A stretch of DNA of 64,000 nt from Vibrio europaeus (lineage in GTDB: Bacteria; Pseudomonadota; Gammaproteobacteria; Enterobacterales; Vibrionaceae), in assembly GCF_001695575.1 (NCBI RefSeq), contig NZ_LUAX01000001.1:1116001-1180000 (forward strand), read 5' to 3'. The position numbers were made by a program, and so were the translations under genes. Below, one piece after another: positions 18,313 through 26,799 of this stretch. Every line of letters starts with the position of its first letter. Within the stretch, counting starts at the first letter, position 1. The notes under the pieces are model-generated. The model worked only from the letters and a program-made list of their open reading frames with translations. It was not told where the DNA came from and ran no database searches.

Positions 18313-19086
18313 CTAGCGGTTTTTAACACCCAAGCGCCAGACTGCTCCCACAAGACTTTTAAGCTTGACCTTAGTCGCTCGCCAATGAGTTGAAGGCGTA
18401 CGAGGCGCAGTGTCGACCAAATGCTGGTACACCTGTTCATTCAGCTCTACTTGTCCACCATGTGCCACCAGCAGCACTTTTGGGTTTAGATTGTAAACGC
18501 GCTTTAACGACGCTTTGTATTTGTTTGGATGGAAAATCGGAAAGGGGGAAATCAATCTTTGCTTCACTTCAACCATAAGATCAGCAACATAAAGAATATC
18601 GCACTCAACATTATGCAGTGAGAGATCTCTATCCGTGTGACCCGGGGTCTCTAGTACTTTCCAATCTTCAAAGTTGGGAATCGCCTCCCCGTCAGAAAGC
18701 TCTACATCTGCGTTGAGCTTTCTTGAGTACCATAGGTTACGTTTTGGCTTACGCTTTCTATTGGCTACCCATCGAGCCAGCGCAATATCCGTCAGATGCA
18801 TTAGGAAACCATCGAGACCGGAATACCAATCTTTGTCCCTTTTTGCCGAGACGATATTACAACCGGTTATTTCACGTAACTTATGTGCCGCACCTGCGTG
18901 GTCGGGATGCATGTGGGTCACCACAACCGTTGTCAGATCAGTGAAAGGTCTTTGAAGTTCATGGGTAATGAACTTTTTGATGTAGGAGATATCCGCTCTA
19001 GACGCTCCGTCGAGCAGCATTAACTTATCTGTATATTCAGCAAGGTAGATCTTTTGAATATACCCGTCTAGAGCATGAATTTTCAT
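18313..19086 (-). CDS. MBL-fold metallo-hydrolase
   Basis: A 257-residue metallo-beta-lactamase-fold hydrolase. The zinc motif HxHxDH is intact (His58, His60, Asp62, His63 in THMHPDHAG). Further metal ligands are the His in ETPGHTDRD and the Asp in ILYVADLM, and a final His is in LLVAHGG. ATG 19086 (MKIHALDGYI) was chosen because it begins the fold; the longer frame starts at GTG 19158 and adds a hydrophobic stretch without a ribosome site. Substrate unknown; relatives cleave thioesters, lactones or phosphodiesters. It is upstream of the CpxR-like gene on the same strand, about 96 bases away. Confidence 0.8.
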   Translation of the reverse strand: MKIHALDGYIQKIYLAEYTDKLMLLDGASRADISYIKKFITHELQRPFTDLTTVVVTHMHPDHAGAAHKLREITGCNIVSAKRDKDWYSGLDGFLMHLTDIALARWVANRKRKPKRNLWYSRKLNADVELSDGEAIPNFEDWKVLETPGHTDRDLSLHNVECDILYVADLMVEVKQRLISPFPIFHPNKYKASLKRVYNLNPKVLLVAHGGQVELNEQVYQHLVDTAPRTPSTHWRATKVKLKSLVGAVWRLGVKNR

Positions 19087-19223
19087 GACGCAAACCAATT
19101 TAACAAATAATTTACATTTCAATGTAACAAGCTTGGCGGCAATTGACAGAGTAAACACTCTATTTTGTGAGCTTTGAAGACTTCTGAAGCGCGAGCATAG
19201 AACTTATCTAGTTCAATCGGATT

Positions 19224-19250
19224 AAAAACGGGTGGCTATAACACCACCCG
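19224..19250 (-). terminator. terminator of the dehydrogenase gene
   Basis: CGGGTGG/CCACCCG hairpin (19229-19235 and 19244-19250) with a T5 tail in the leftward direction, 28 bases beyond the dehydrogenase stop. Confidence 0.8.
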
Positions 19251-19277
19251 CATTAGGTCGTTTATAGCACCAGCCAC

Positions 19278-20240
19278 CTATTCTTTGTGCATGGCAAGAC
19301 CCGTCTTGTCTGCTACTTGCTTTACGACCTTATTCACTTCAATCGCTATATTTGCTAGCTCTTCCATCTCTTGCTGGGTAAATGGATGGATAAGAATCGA
19401 CTCCGCGCCGTTTTTTCCTACCACGGTAGGAACGCTTAGCACGACATCATTCAATCCATACTCTCCACCGAGCAAAGTAGCAATAGGTAGCACCGAGCGC
19501 TCATCAATCATAATCGATTGGATGATACGGAAAACACTGGCGGCAATACCGTGAGTGGTATTTTGCTTGCGCTTAAAGATCTCGTAGCCTGCTTGTTTTA
19601 CCGACTCAAGTAGCTCATCGGCACAGATTCGCTCGATATGGTGAGTATCACAATAGAAATCGGCGGGCTGCCCAGCGATGGAAATGAGACTCTTAGGCGT
19701 AAAGCAATGACTCCCATGCTCCCCTAACACATAACCAAACACGTTTTTAGGATCCAAATTGACACGGCTAGCGACAATACTCATCAAGCGCGCCGTATCA
19801 ATCACACAGCCACTACTGATGACTTTCGAGCGCGGAAAACTGGTATTGGTGGCAATAAAGTGGGCGACTAAGTCACAAGGGTTACTGACAATAATCAATG
19901 TAGCGTTAGGGGCGACTCGTTCAACTTGTTTTGCAATATCAACACCGATACGGCTATTGATTTCCGCCAGATCGATACGAGTTTGACCTTGCTTAATTTG
20001 AGCACCCGCAGTAATTACCACGATGTCGGCGCCAATCAGCGTTAAGTAATCATCGGTGGGTACTAGATGGGTATTTTTTGAAAACGTCAGTGCTGAGGTG
20101 TGCCTGAAGTCAAACACCTCTCCTTCTGCTCGTTGCAAGTCTTTATCAAGCAGCACCAATTCACTAATGCTACCCAGTGTCAGGAGGTAATTACACACCC
20201 CAACCCCGACTGAACCTGCTCCAATTACACCGATTTTCAT
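19278..20240 (-). CDS. lactate/malate-family 2-hydroxyacid dehydrogenase
   Basis: A 320-residue NAD-dependent dehydrogenase of the L-lactate/malate family. It has the Rossmann motif GAGSVGVG, the acidic NAD-binding residue in LLDKD, Arg109-equivalent in GQTRIDL, Asn140-equivalent in SNPCDLV, Asp168/Arg171-equivalents in VIDTARL and catalytic His195-equivalent in GEHGSHCF. The specificity residue (102 in dogfish LDH numbering) falls on Ile in AGAQIKQG, where lactate enzymes have Gln and malate enzymes Arg, so the substrate may be a different 2-oxo acid. It has AGGGAAAG before ATG 20240 and is a single-gene unit with its own terminator. Confidence 0.82.
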   Translation of the reverse strand: MKIGVIGAGSVGVGVCNYLLTLGSISELVLLDKDLQRAEGEVFDFRHTSALTFSKNTHLVPTDDYLTLIGADIVVITAGAQIKQGQTRIDLAEINSRIGVDIAKQVERVAPNATLIIVSNPCDLVAHFIATNTSFPRSKVISSGCVIDTARLMSIVASRVNLDPKNVFGYVLGEHGSHCFTPKSLISIAGQPADFYCDTHHIERICADELLESVKQAGYEIFKRKQNTTHGIAASVFRIIQSIMIDERSVLPIATLLGGEYGLNDVVLSVPTVVGKNGAESILIHPFTQQEMEELANIAIEVNKVVKQVADKTGLAMHKE

Positions 20241-20363
20241 TTAACTTTCCCTGTATTCGTTACCTCTTAACTGTGGATTGTACTAACAATTACATCAATT
20301 ATTCCAATTTAATTTTATGCTAAAAATAAATAACAGCATTTATCACTGTGAGTTGACCAATAC

Positions 20364-21236
20364 TCAGTTTCTTCCTTTAAACAGTCGCCCATCAGTTCGG
20401 TAGAAGATCAGAGCGAGCAGAATTAAGCTGCATCCAATTAACTTGTTGCGTGACAACTGTTCTCCATACCAGAGAATACTTAGGATAACCGTCCAGATTG
20501 GTTCCAAAAGCATGATGAGCGCAGCGTTGGCAGGATTACACCCCTTTTGCCCTAGTGTTTGCATTACGTATCTAAGACTGGTTGCAAGTAGTGCGCTGAG
20601 AGCAAACCAACCCCAAATAGACGCTTCAACACTTTCAGGTATCGTTTCAAATAGTGACGAGGCAACCAGTGCCAGAACTCCGGTTACAAACAGTTGAATG
20701 CAAGTTAGCATCAAAACAGGCATTTTCTGCGCAAGCTTACTGTTCACATTGAAGTGAAGCGCAAGAAGACAGGCATTGGCAAGAAACCACAACTGCCCTG
20801 CCGAGCTTTTCCACCCATCCGTTAATGACAGCATTGCTAAGCCAGCGATTGCAATCGGCATCGAAACCCAAAAGGCTCTTTTCGGTCTTTCTTTATAAAG
20901 TACCCATGCGATAATTGGCACAATGATCATCGAAAGGCTGACAATAAACGCCCCTTCACCGAGCGTCTCACTGATTGAAATTGCATAAACCCAAGTCAGT
21001 AGCGCCAAGGCCAGAATGCTACCTCCTCCTATGGCTTGAATTAACAATTGGGTTGTTAAGTCCCTAAAGCGCTTGTAGCACAATGGCAACAAGCAAATAG
21101 AAGCCACCACAAAGCGCAACCCAACAAAACCAAACGGGGGAAGACCTTGTATTGCTTCTTTTGAGAAGATCCAGCCTAAACCAGCCAGTGCAGTGGTGAA
21201 GAACAGAATCCAGGCAGCTTTACTTTCAGCGTTCAA
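20364..21236 (-). CDS. EamA/DMT-family transporter
   Basis: A 290-residue inner-membrane protein with ten predicted helices in two EamA halves (starting AAWILFFTTALAGLGWIFSK and LWFLANACLLALHFNVNSK). Members export amino acids or other small metabolites; the substrate is unknown here. The frame starts at TTG 21236 with GAGAG upstream. No downstream ATG lies before the first membrane helix, so a TTG start is likely. It is divergent from the glycerophosphodiesterase gene, with 150 bases between the starts. Confidence 0.82.
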   Translation of the reverse strand: MNAESKAAWILFFTTALAGLGWIFSKEAIQGLPPFGFVGLRFVVASICLLPLCYKRFRDLTTQLLIQAIGGGSILALALLTWVYAISISETLGEGAFIVSLSMIIVPIIAWVLYKERPKRAFWVSMPIAIAGLAMLSLTDGWKSSAGQLWFLANACLLALHFNVNSKLAQKMPVLMLTCIQLFVTGVLALVASSLFETIPESVEASIWGWFALSALLATSLRYVMQTLGQKGCNPANAALIMLLEPIWTVILSILWYGEQLSRNKLIGCSLILLALIFYRTDGRLFKGRN

Positions 21237-21386
21237 ATTACATCTCTCTAAGGTCGAGCGACCTATCTATTTTATTATTAATATCCGACTGATAGTGTCA
21301 GATTTAGGCTGCAATGGCTATGAATTATCTATCCAAAATTTCAGCGAAGGAGTAATCTGTTCTCTTTCCATCATTGAGAAGAAAAT

Positions 21387-22088
21387 ATGATTATTGTTGG
21401 ACATCGCGGAGTCGCCGGTCGCTACCCTGAAAATACAAAATCGAGTATAGAAGCGGCCATTAACCTCGGGCTCCATTGGGTTGAGGTAGACGTACAACCC
21501 ACAAAGGACGACCAACTTGTTATCTGTCACGATCATACAATTAATCGATGCAGTGACGGTTCCGGCCGAATCGATAAACTGACTCTGAAGCAGCTAAAGC
21601 AGTATGACTTTGGCGCTTGGTTTAATGCAGAGTTTGCTAATCAGAGCCTTCTCACACTAGAGGAACTTCTCACTCTAGCTAAAACACACAACCTAAAACT
21701 TAACCTTGAGATAAAAGTAGACCGCCATGATGTTCAAAAGGTGTGTGAGCTACTCAAAGAGCAACTAGCAAAGAGTAATGTTGACCCTAGCGATGTTGTG
21801 CTTTCAAGTTTCAGTCATGCAGTGATACGTCAACTTAGCCAATCGCTCCCTCAATATCGACTTGGTGTCTTGTGTAACCGTCTCGACAAGAAAACCAAAG
21901 CTCTCCTTAAAGAAGTCGAGGCGTTTAGTTGCAACATCAACTACCGATGGGCTAACAAGCAGCAGATTGAACAACTCAAGCATGACGGATATCAGGTATG
22001 GAGTTACACCGTCAACAACCCGAACTCACTGAAGCACCTCCCTAACCTAGACGCGATTTTTAGCGACTTCCCCGAGCGATTCTTATAG
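21387..22088 (+). CDS. glycerophosphodiester phosphodiesterase family protein
   Basis: A 233-residue cytoplasmic GDPD (UgpQ-like): hydrolyses glycerophosphodiesters to glycerol-3-phosphate and an alcohol. The catalytic signature is complete: GHRGVAGRYPENT near the start, EVDVQPTKDDQLVICHDHTINR in two pieces at about 31-55, and a later LEIKVD metal site. There is no signal peptide, so it acts inside the cell. A run of GAGAAG precedes ATG 21387. It stands alone, with a 37-base palindrome shortly after the stop. Confidence 0.88.
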   Translation: MIIVGHRGVAGRYPENTKSSIEAAINLGLHWVEVDVQPTKDDQLVICHDHTINRCSDGSGRIDKLTLKQLKQYDFGAWFNAEFANQSLLTLEELLTLAKTHNLKLNLEIKVDRHDVQKVCELLKEQLAKSNVDPSDVVLSSFSHAVIRQLSQSLPQYRLGVLCNRLDKKTKALLKEVEAFSCNINYRWANKQQIEQLKHDGYQVWSYTVNNPNSLKHLPNLDAIFSDFPERFL

Positions 22089-22106
22089 CACTACTGACAA
22101 TCTGAC

Positions 22107-22143
22107 ATACAGTGTTATCCAGTACTACTGTATAACACTGTAT
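22107..22143. repeat. 37-base near-perfect palindrome after the glycerophosphodiesterase gene
   Basis: The arms run ATACAGTGTTAT ... ATAACACTGTAT and are symmetric apart from one mismatched pair and the central base. As RNA it would be a hairpin without a T tract, so it is a weak terminator at most. Its right arm shares 13 bases (ACTACTGTATAAC, 22124-22136) with the LexA box of sulA at 22315-22327. Confidence 0.7.
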
Positions 22144-22150
22144 AAACCGT

Positions 22151-22166
22151 AGTGACCTGCATCACT
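22151..22166. promoter_or_regulatory. weak CRP-like site upstream of sulA
   Basis: AGTGA-N6-TCACT is symmetric and matches eight of ten core CRP bases. It sits about 190 bases upstream of sulA, far from the LexA box, so a role is uncertain. The rest of 22167-22318 is A/T-rich with no other feature seen. Confidence 0.3.
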
Positions 22167-22318
22167 ATTTATGAAATATTTGTCAAATCTCTCTCACACC
22201 AAACATCTTAATATTTATATTATATATCAATATCTTAAACAACCAACTGAACTCACACCGTTCTAATTCTGTTTAAATGCTGCACAAAAATGCTTGCCAA
22301 CACAGCCAATAAAAACTA

Positions 22319-22334
22319 CTGTATAACCATACAG
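22319..22334. promoter_or_regulatory. LexA (SOS) box of sulA
   Basis: CTGTATAACCATACAG fits the CTGT-N8-ACAG SOS operator exactly in its fixed bases. It lies 22 bases before the sulA start, over the expected promoter, so LexA would repress the gene until DNA damage. Confidence 0.92.
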
Positions 22335-22356
22335 CATGTACAAAGGAACAGTAATT

Positions 22357-22752
22357 ATGATTCAGGCACATACTCAAACTCACACGTTCTCTAAATACAA
22401 TGTTTTGGCTCAACCTACCGCGCCAATGAACATCGATAATGATACGTTAAGTCGCCTAGCTGGTCTTTCTGGCCAGAAACAATGGATCCTATTTACTGCT
22501 GAATGTCCTCGCCCTGACTATGAGCAGTTCGCTGCCTTCAGTGTGAGCTGTAAGAAAATTATCCAGATGAAAGCTTCTCAAAAACAGTCTGAGTTTGAAA
22601 TTGTTAAGAAAGCGATTGAATCAGGTAATGCGAGTGCTGTTGTTGCATCAAACAATATTCCTATGGTTGAGCAAAGCTTACTCCGCAACCATGCTATCCA
22701 ATTCCAGTGTGAAGTCTTTTTCGTTGAGGGCAGAGTTAACCAGTATCACTAA
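22357..22752 (+). CDS. sulA: SulA, SOS cell-division inhibitor
   Basis: A 131-residue SulA-like protein that blocks FtsZ polymerisation during DNA damage. Recognised by the core from KQWILFTAECPRPDYEQFAAFSV through KKAIESGNASAVVAS, which aligns in pattern with the WQLWLTP ... RALRTGNYSVVI region of E. coli SulA. The C terminus ends in Tyr-His, like the Lon-recognition end of E. coli SulA. ATG 22357 has AAAGGAA about eight bases upstream; a GTG-type start further up is not needed. It has its own LexA box and terminator. Confidence 0.88.
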   Translation: MIQAHTQTHTFSKYNVLAQPTAPMNIDNDTLSRLAGLSGQKQWILFTAECPRPDYEQFAAFSVSCKKIIQMKASQKQSEFEIVKKAIESGNASAVVASNNIPMVEQSLLRNHAIQFQCEVFFVEGRVNQYH

Positions 22753-22779
22753 CAAGCTCAACAAATTCACTGTCTTTTT

Positions 22780-22810
22780 GCCCTACCTTGTGTGGGGCTT
22801 TTTCTTTTTT
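22780..22810 (+). terminator. sulA terminator
   Basis: GCCCTAC/GTGGGGC hairpin with one G-T pair and a five-base loop, followed by a long T-rich tract. Confidence 0.75.
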
Positions 22811-22851
22811 GCACCCTATTGAGCTGTTTTTCGCCATATAGAGAAAAAACA

Positions 22852-22867
22852 AAGCAAACGTTTGCTT
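22852..22867. promoter_or_regulatory. PurR operator of purC
   Basis: AAGCAAACGTTTGCTT is a perfect 16-base palindrome that matches the PurR consensus core GCAAACGTTTGC. It lies about 100 bases before the purC start, indicating purine repression. Confidence 0.9.
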
Positions 22868-22965
22868 TTTCTATGGCAGCACAAAATAGTTCTGGTATTA
22901 TGCGAAGCAAATAAATTATCTGCGTTGATAATTTCACCACCTTGCTAAAGTATAGGAATGTCAAA

Positions 22966-24069
22966 ATGAGTCTCGCTGATCAAGTTCTAGCTGTTAACGA
23001 TGATCTTCCAATTCGTACCGATAAACCCGTCCACAGCGGAAAAGTTCGCTCTGTTTACTGGCTAACTGAAGAAGACAGCAAGCGTCTTATCCAAGAAAAA
23101 GGTTATGACGTTGCCCCTGATGCGCCACTTGCTATCATGGTAATCAGTGACCGTATCTCAGCGTTTGACTGTATCTGGCATGCTGAAGGCGGCTTAAAAG
23201 GGGTTCCTGGAAAAGGCGCGGCGCTCAATGCGATTTCCAACCACTGGTTTAAGCTGTTCAAAGACAACGGTTTAGCAGACAGCCACATCCTTGATATTCC
23301 CCACCCTTTCGTTTGGATCGTTCAAAAAGCGAAACCAATTATGATCGAAGCGATCTGCCGCCAGTACATTACTGGCTCAATGTGGCGCTCTTATGAGAAA
23401 GGCGAACGTGAGTTCTGCGGTATTGAGTTACCGGAAGGACTAGAAAAAGATAAAGCGTTGCCAGAGCTGCTGATGACACCTTCAACGAAAGGCATTTTAA
23501 AAGGCATTCCGGGTGTTCCTGAAGCGGATGACGTCAACATTACTCGCCAAAACATCGTTGATAACTTCGCAGCGTTCAACTTCTCTAAAGCAGACGACAT
23601 TGCTCAATACGAAAAGCTGCTACGCGAAGGCTTTGTTGTCATTAGCAACGCTCTTGCAGAAATCGAGCAAATCTTTGTTGATACCAAATTTGAGTTTGGC
23701 TACGTTCACGATGCAGCAGGTAAAGAGAAACTTATCTATATGGATGAGGTGGGTACGCCAGATTCATCACGCATTTGGGACGAGCGCGAATACGATGCAG
23801 GTAATATCGTAGAGAACTCGAAAGAAGGTTTCCGTCAGTTCTTGCTTAACCACTTCCCTGATCCAGACATTCTGCTTAACAAAGAACGCATGGATGAGCG
23901 TGAAGCACTCGCGCGTGACAACGCACTACCACTAGAAGCCTTGATGGATATTTCTAAGACTTACCTCGGCATTGCTGAGAAAATCACAGGCGCTAAAATC
24001 CACCTAAGCGAAAATCCGAAGCAAGAGATCATCGATATCCTTAGCCGTGATTACGGCCTGATCGATTAA
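22966..24069 (+). CDS. purC: phosphoribosylaminoimidazole-succinocarboxamide synthase
   Basis: SAICAR synthase of de novo purine synthesis: joins aspartate to CAIR with ATP. The 367-residue length is the long form found in vibrios, against about 237 in E. coli. Visible motifs are [10 protein letters not shown] (nucleotide loop), [34 protein letters not shown] and the C-terminal aspartate/metal region [15 protein letters not shown] 22966 has AGGA seven to eight bases upstream; the longer frame uses a TTG at 22942. It is monocistronic, with a PurR box in front and a terminator behind. Confidence 0.95.
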   Translation: MSLADQVLAVNDDLPIRTDKPVHSGKVRSVYWLTEEDSKRLIQEKGYDVAPDAPLAIMVISDRISAFDCIWHAEGGLKGVPGKGAALNAISNHWFKLFKDNGLADSHILDIPHPFVWIVQKAKPIMIEAICRQYITGSMWRSYEKGEREFCGIELPEGLEKDKALPELLMTPSTKGILKGIPGVPEADDVNITRQNIVDNFAAFNFSKADDIAQYEKLLREGFVVISNALAEIEQIFVDTKFEFGYVHDAAGKEKLIYMDEVGTPDSSRIWDEREYDAGNIVENSKEGFRQFLLNHFPDPDILLNKERMDEREALARDNALPLEALMDISKTYLGIAEKITGAKIHLSENPKQEIIDILSRDYGLID

Positions 24070-24088
24070 TCTCCCCCACCCAATTGCA

Positions 24089-24117
24089 AATGCCCTCGCT
24101 TCTGAGGGCATTTTTGT
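24089..24117 (+). terminator. purC terminator
   Basis: ATGCCCTC/GAGGGCAT hairpin with a six-base loop and a T5 tract, 20 bases after the purC stop. Confidence 0.9.
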
Positions 24118-24277
24118 TTGGTATGTAAGCTAAATGGGTGTTTGTGCTGAATCTGCCAATAGCATGAATTGATGGTATGTTATTCTGATTCTTGACCTAT
24201 ATCTCATCAAGCCATTGATTTACAGTTTTATTTCCCAGAAACTGGGAAAGGTTTTCATATTAATACCGGGGGCGGCA

Positions 24278-25798
24278 ATGATTTTCTCTTCAGTTGCAGA
24301 AGATCGATTAAATAAAAAAATCGATAAAGAAAAAGAGTACCTATGGAACGATATAAATGAAATCAAGAAATCGCTTGAACAGTTTGAAAAATCTCTTTCA
24401 GCTCTGGAGACCAGCACCCCCGAACATCATAAGAAAGTCGTAGGGGCTAGAAATGATCTTTCGAGGCTTAGAGGCCAAGCCAATGAAAGGATGGAGAAAA
24501 TTGAAGACTATTATGTTCACATCAAAGAAGGAGCTGAGACGGCCTCTTCATTAGTTAAGACGACAACTGAATCAATCGAAGAGATTAAACGTCAAGAAGT
24601 CTCCGCTTCTCAAACATTAGCTTCTTTAACTAGTGACCATCAAGACTACATAAATAAAAAATCTGAAATCGAAAGTGCAATAGATGAGTTGAAAAATCTC
24701 ATTGACGAAAAAGATGTCCTTTCGGTAAAAATTGAATCCCTTTCAGAACAGGTTGGCGAATCAGAAGAAATTAGTAATAGGCTAAAGTTACTAGTTAAGA
24801 ACTCTAACCTTGATCGCAATAAAATCCGCGAACTTCATTCGGAAGTGTTTGGTTATACTGAGGAAAATGAGTTTGGTGAACAAGTCACTTATGAAGGTTT
24901 GAAAGATGAACTCGAATCAAGTTACAAACAAATCAAAGCCGATTTAGCTTCCATTGACGAAAACTTATCATTAACAAAAAACACTCAAATAATCGCTTTA
25001 AACCAAATAGAGAATGACTACAAGGAAAGCTTAGATTCATTTATTCAAAAAGCCGAGATATCTAAGAATGCAGTGGTTGAACAACTGAAATCTCTTTTGC
25101 CTGATGCATTAACCGCCGGGTTATCTGGCGCATATGTCGATAAGATTAAAGTTGAAAAAGAACAGCTTATAAAGCATGAAGCTTCTTTCAATAAAGCAAT
25201 TCTAGGTCTTATTCTTTGTTCTTTGATCCCAGTCGCTTTTAGTATCTTACGCATTCTATTTTTGAAAGAACCATTTGATATTGTTATCAAAGATGCTCCC
25301 ATGTTGTACTCAATGATGTTACCTGTTTATGCACCAATTCTTTGGGTCGCATACTCTTCCAATAAGAGTTACAAACTAAGCAAGCGCTTGATTGAAGAAT
25401 ATACCCACAAAGAAGTATCCAGCCGAACCTTTGAAGGTCTCTCAAATCAGATTAACAACATTGGTGAAGATGATACCAGTGGTGAGTTGAGAACAAAATT
25501 ACTATTCAACTTGTTACAAGTTAATAGTGAAAACCCAGGTAAATTAATCTCAGATTACAATAACTCTGATCATCCTATCATCGATGCAATAGACAAAAGT
25601 TCAAAGCTTGCAGATGCTATTAACAGGTTGGATAACGTTCCTTTGGTTAGCCCATTGCTTAAGCATCTTAATGCTAAAGAAAAAACTAAACTTGAACAGA
25701 GAGAGAGGGATATGTTGGCGGTGGTTGATGTAGAAACAAGTGAGGATGCTAACCAGCGAGATAAAGGGCAGCCCGAAAAAGAAGTAAACAACGGATAG
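24278..25798 (+). CDS. coiled-coil membrane protein of unknown function
   Basis: A 506-residue protein not recognised as a named family. Residues about 5-290 are almost all charged heptad coiled coil (RLNKKIDKEKEYLW..., EEIKRQEVSASQTLAS, ELKNLIDEKDVLSVKIESLSEQVGE). Two membrane helices follow (AILGLILCSLIPVAFSILRILFL and MLYSMMLPVYAPILWVAYSS) and then a helical C-terminal tail rich in Asn, Asp and Lys. ATG 24278 follows a G-rich GGGGGCGG; the frame is open from TTG 24215. The gene is visibly more A/T-rich than its neighbours, stands alone between purC and repetitive intergenic DNA, and has the look of an acquired gene. A tethering, sensing or defence role is conceivable but nothing shows it. 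Confidence 0.6.
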   Translation: MIFSSVAEDRLNKKIDKEKEYLWNDINEIKKSLEQFEKSLSALETSTPEHHKKVVGARNDLSRLRGQANERMEKIEDYYVHIKEGAETASSLVKTTTESIEEIKRQEVSASQTLASLTSDHQDYINKKSEIESAIDELKNLIDEKDVLSVKIESLSEQVGESEEISNRLKLLVKNSNLDRNKIRELHSEVFGYTEENEFGEQVTYEGLKDELESSYKQIKADLASIDENLSLTKNTQIIALNQIENDYKESLDSFIQKAEISKNAVVEQLKSLLPDALTAGLSGAYVDKIKVEKEQLIKHEASFNKAILGLILCSLIPVAFSILRILFLKEPFDIVIKDAPMLYSMMLPVYAPILWVAYSSNKSYKLSKRLIEEYTHKEVSSRTFEGLSNQINNIGEDDTSGELRTKLLFNLLQVNSENPGKLISDYNNSDHPIIDAIDKSSKLADAINRLDNVPLVSPLLKHLNAKEKTKLEQRERDMLAVVDVETSEDANQRDKGQPEKEVNNG

Positions 25799-26051
25799 TG
25801 TTGTAAAGATACAAGGGACAGACACCATTATCCAAAAAAGTGTCACTGAAACGACTTTTGTTCAAGCACCTCGGGGAAGCAGATCACGGACATCTCGTTC
25901 CTCAATTCCGAGATGACGCAATTGTTCGCACCGTCATTCCTGAAACAATGCACCCACAAAAGTGAGTGTTTTCACCCTAGGTGAGCATTGTTGTCAGGAA
26001 TCTACTTAAAGGGTGTGCTGGCTTATATTAGTAGATGTGTTTCCGCTCTGA
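25799..26051. repeat. intergenic composite of palindromic repeats
   Basis: No gene is visible. Three pieces are seen. A GGGACAGACACC motif at about 25814 is of the kind often found beside REP-associated transposases. A CATCTCG/CGAGATG hairpin lies at about 25889-25915. An imperfect inverted repeat at 25936-26001 has arms ATTCCTGAAACAATGC and GCATTGTTGTCAGGAAT. Such short palindromic elements are typical of scattered intergenic repeats in vibrios. No transposase gene remains here. Confidence 0.6.
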
Positions 26052-26087
26052 GAAAAAACGAAAGCCCCCTGACTATCAAGGGGGCTC
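26052..26087 (-). terminator. terminator of the EF-hand protein gene
   Basis: AGCCCCC/GGGGGCT hairpin (26064-26070 and 26081-26087) with a T-rich tail in the leftward direction. It lies about 50 bases after the stop. Confidence 0.85.
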
Positions 26088-26134
26088 GCTGTATTTCACG
26101 TGCGCGAAAGACCTAACACTTCGTCTAGCTATGT

Positions 26135-26668
26135 CTACTTATCTTTACCGCCTTTATTTCCACCGCCATTGCCACCACCACGGTTGCCACCGCCGCCACG
26201 ATTTCCGCCACCTTTATTACTATTACCGCTGTTACCTCGGCTTTCGCTGCGGTTACTGTTTCCCTGACTTCGAGAACTCGATGAGCTACTCGTCACGTTG
26301 TTCGATTGTCGATTCGTTTTAAGCTCCCCTGTCCCATTACCCTGATTCGAATACTTAGCATGAGCATTAAGCTCCTCTTGAGTAACGAATCCATCGCGAT
26401 CTTTATCGAACGAAGCAAACGCACTGAGTCCATCTCCTTCTTGCTCAGAGTCATCGCCTTCTTCCTCGTTACCGTCATCATCATCACCCTGACGGAACTG
26501 ATTAAACTCTTCTTGCGATACTAATCCGTCACCATCGGTGTCAATGTCTTCAACACTTGGTGGCGTTTTGGTTCTGTTGCTGCCCGTCTCTTCACCCTCT
26601 TCTTCTTCCGCGTAAGCATTGGAAAATGCCAGTGCTAACAAGACAGCAGTCAATAGCAATTTCTTCAC
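26135..26668 (-). CDS. secreted EF-hand protein with Gly/Asn/Arg-rich tail
   Basis: A 177-residue exported protein. Signal peptide MKKLLLTAVLLALAFSNAYA; two EF-hand calcium loops, DTDGDGLVSQEE (about 44-55) and DKDRDGFVTQEE (about 88-99), with an Asp/Glu-rich acidic stretch between them. Then comes a low-complexity tail: Ser run, then repeated GGN/GGNRGGG/GGNKGG units to the C terminus. Calcium binding is well supported; the tail is expected to be unfolded and basic. It may bind polyanions or matrix in the periplasm or outside (inference). The gene stands alone. Confidence 0.8.
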   Translation of the reverse strand: MKKLLLTAVLLALAFSNAYAEEEEGEETGSNRTKTPPSVEDIDTDGDGLVSQEEFNQFRQGDDDDGNEEEGDDSEQEGDGLSAFASFDKDRDGFVTQEELNAHAKYSNQGNGTGELKTNRQSNNVTSSSSSSRSQGNSNRSESRGNSGNSNKGGGNRGGGGNRGGGNGGGNKGGKDK

Positions 26669-26799
26669 AATTCACTCTTGACATATCTCTCTATTAAAGT
26701 CTAGCGGATATCGCGGTGGTCGCTTATGTGAGTGACAGGCTATGAATTATTGCGGCGAAACGGTATAAGTAGCATTCCCAATTTAAGTCCCTTTGAATT

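Noticed and set aside
25936..26001. Integron attC-like site
   Set aside because: The inverted repeat does not show the attC core sites and there is no cassette array or integrase.
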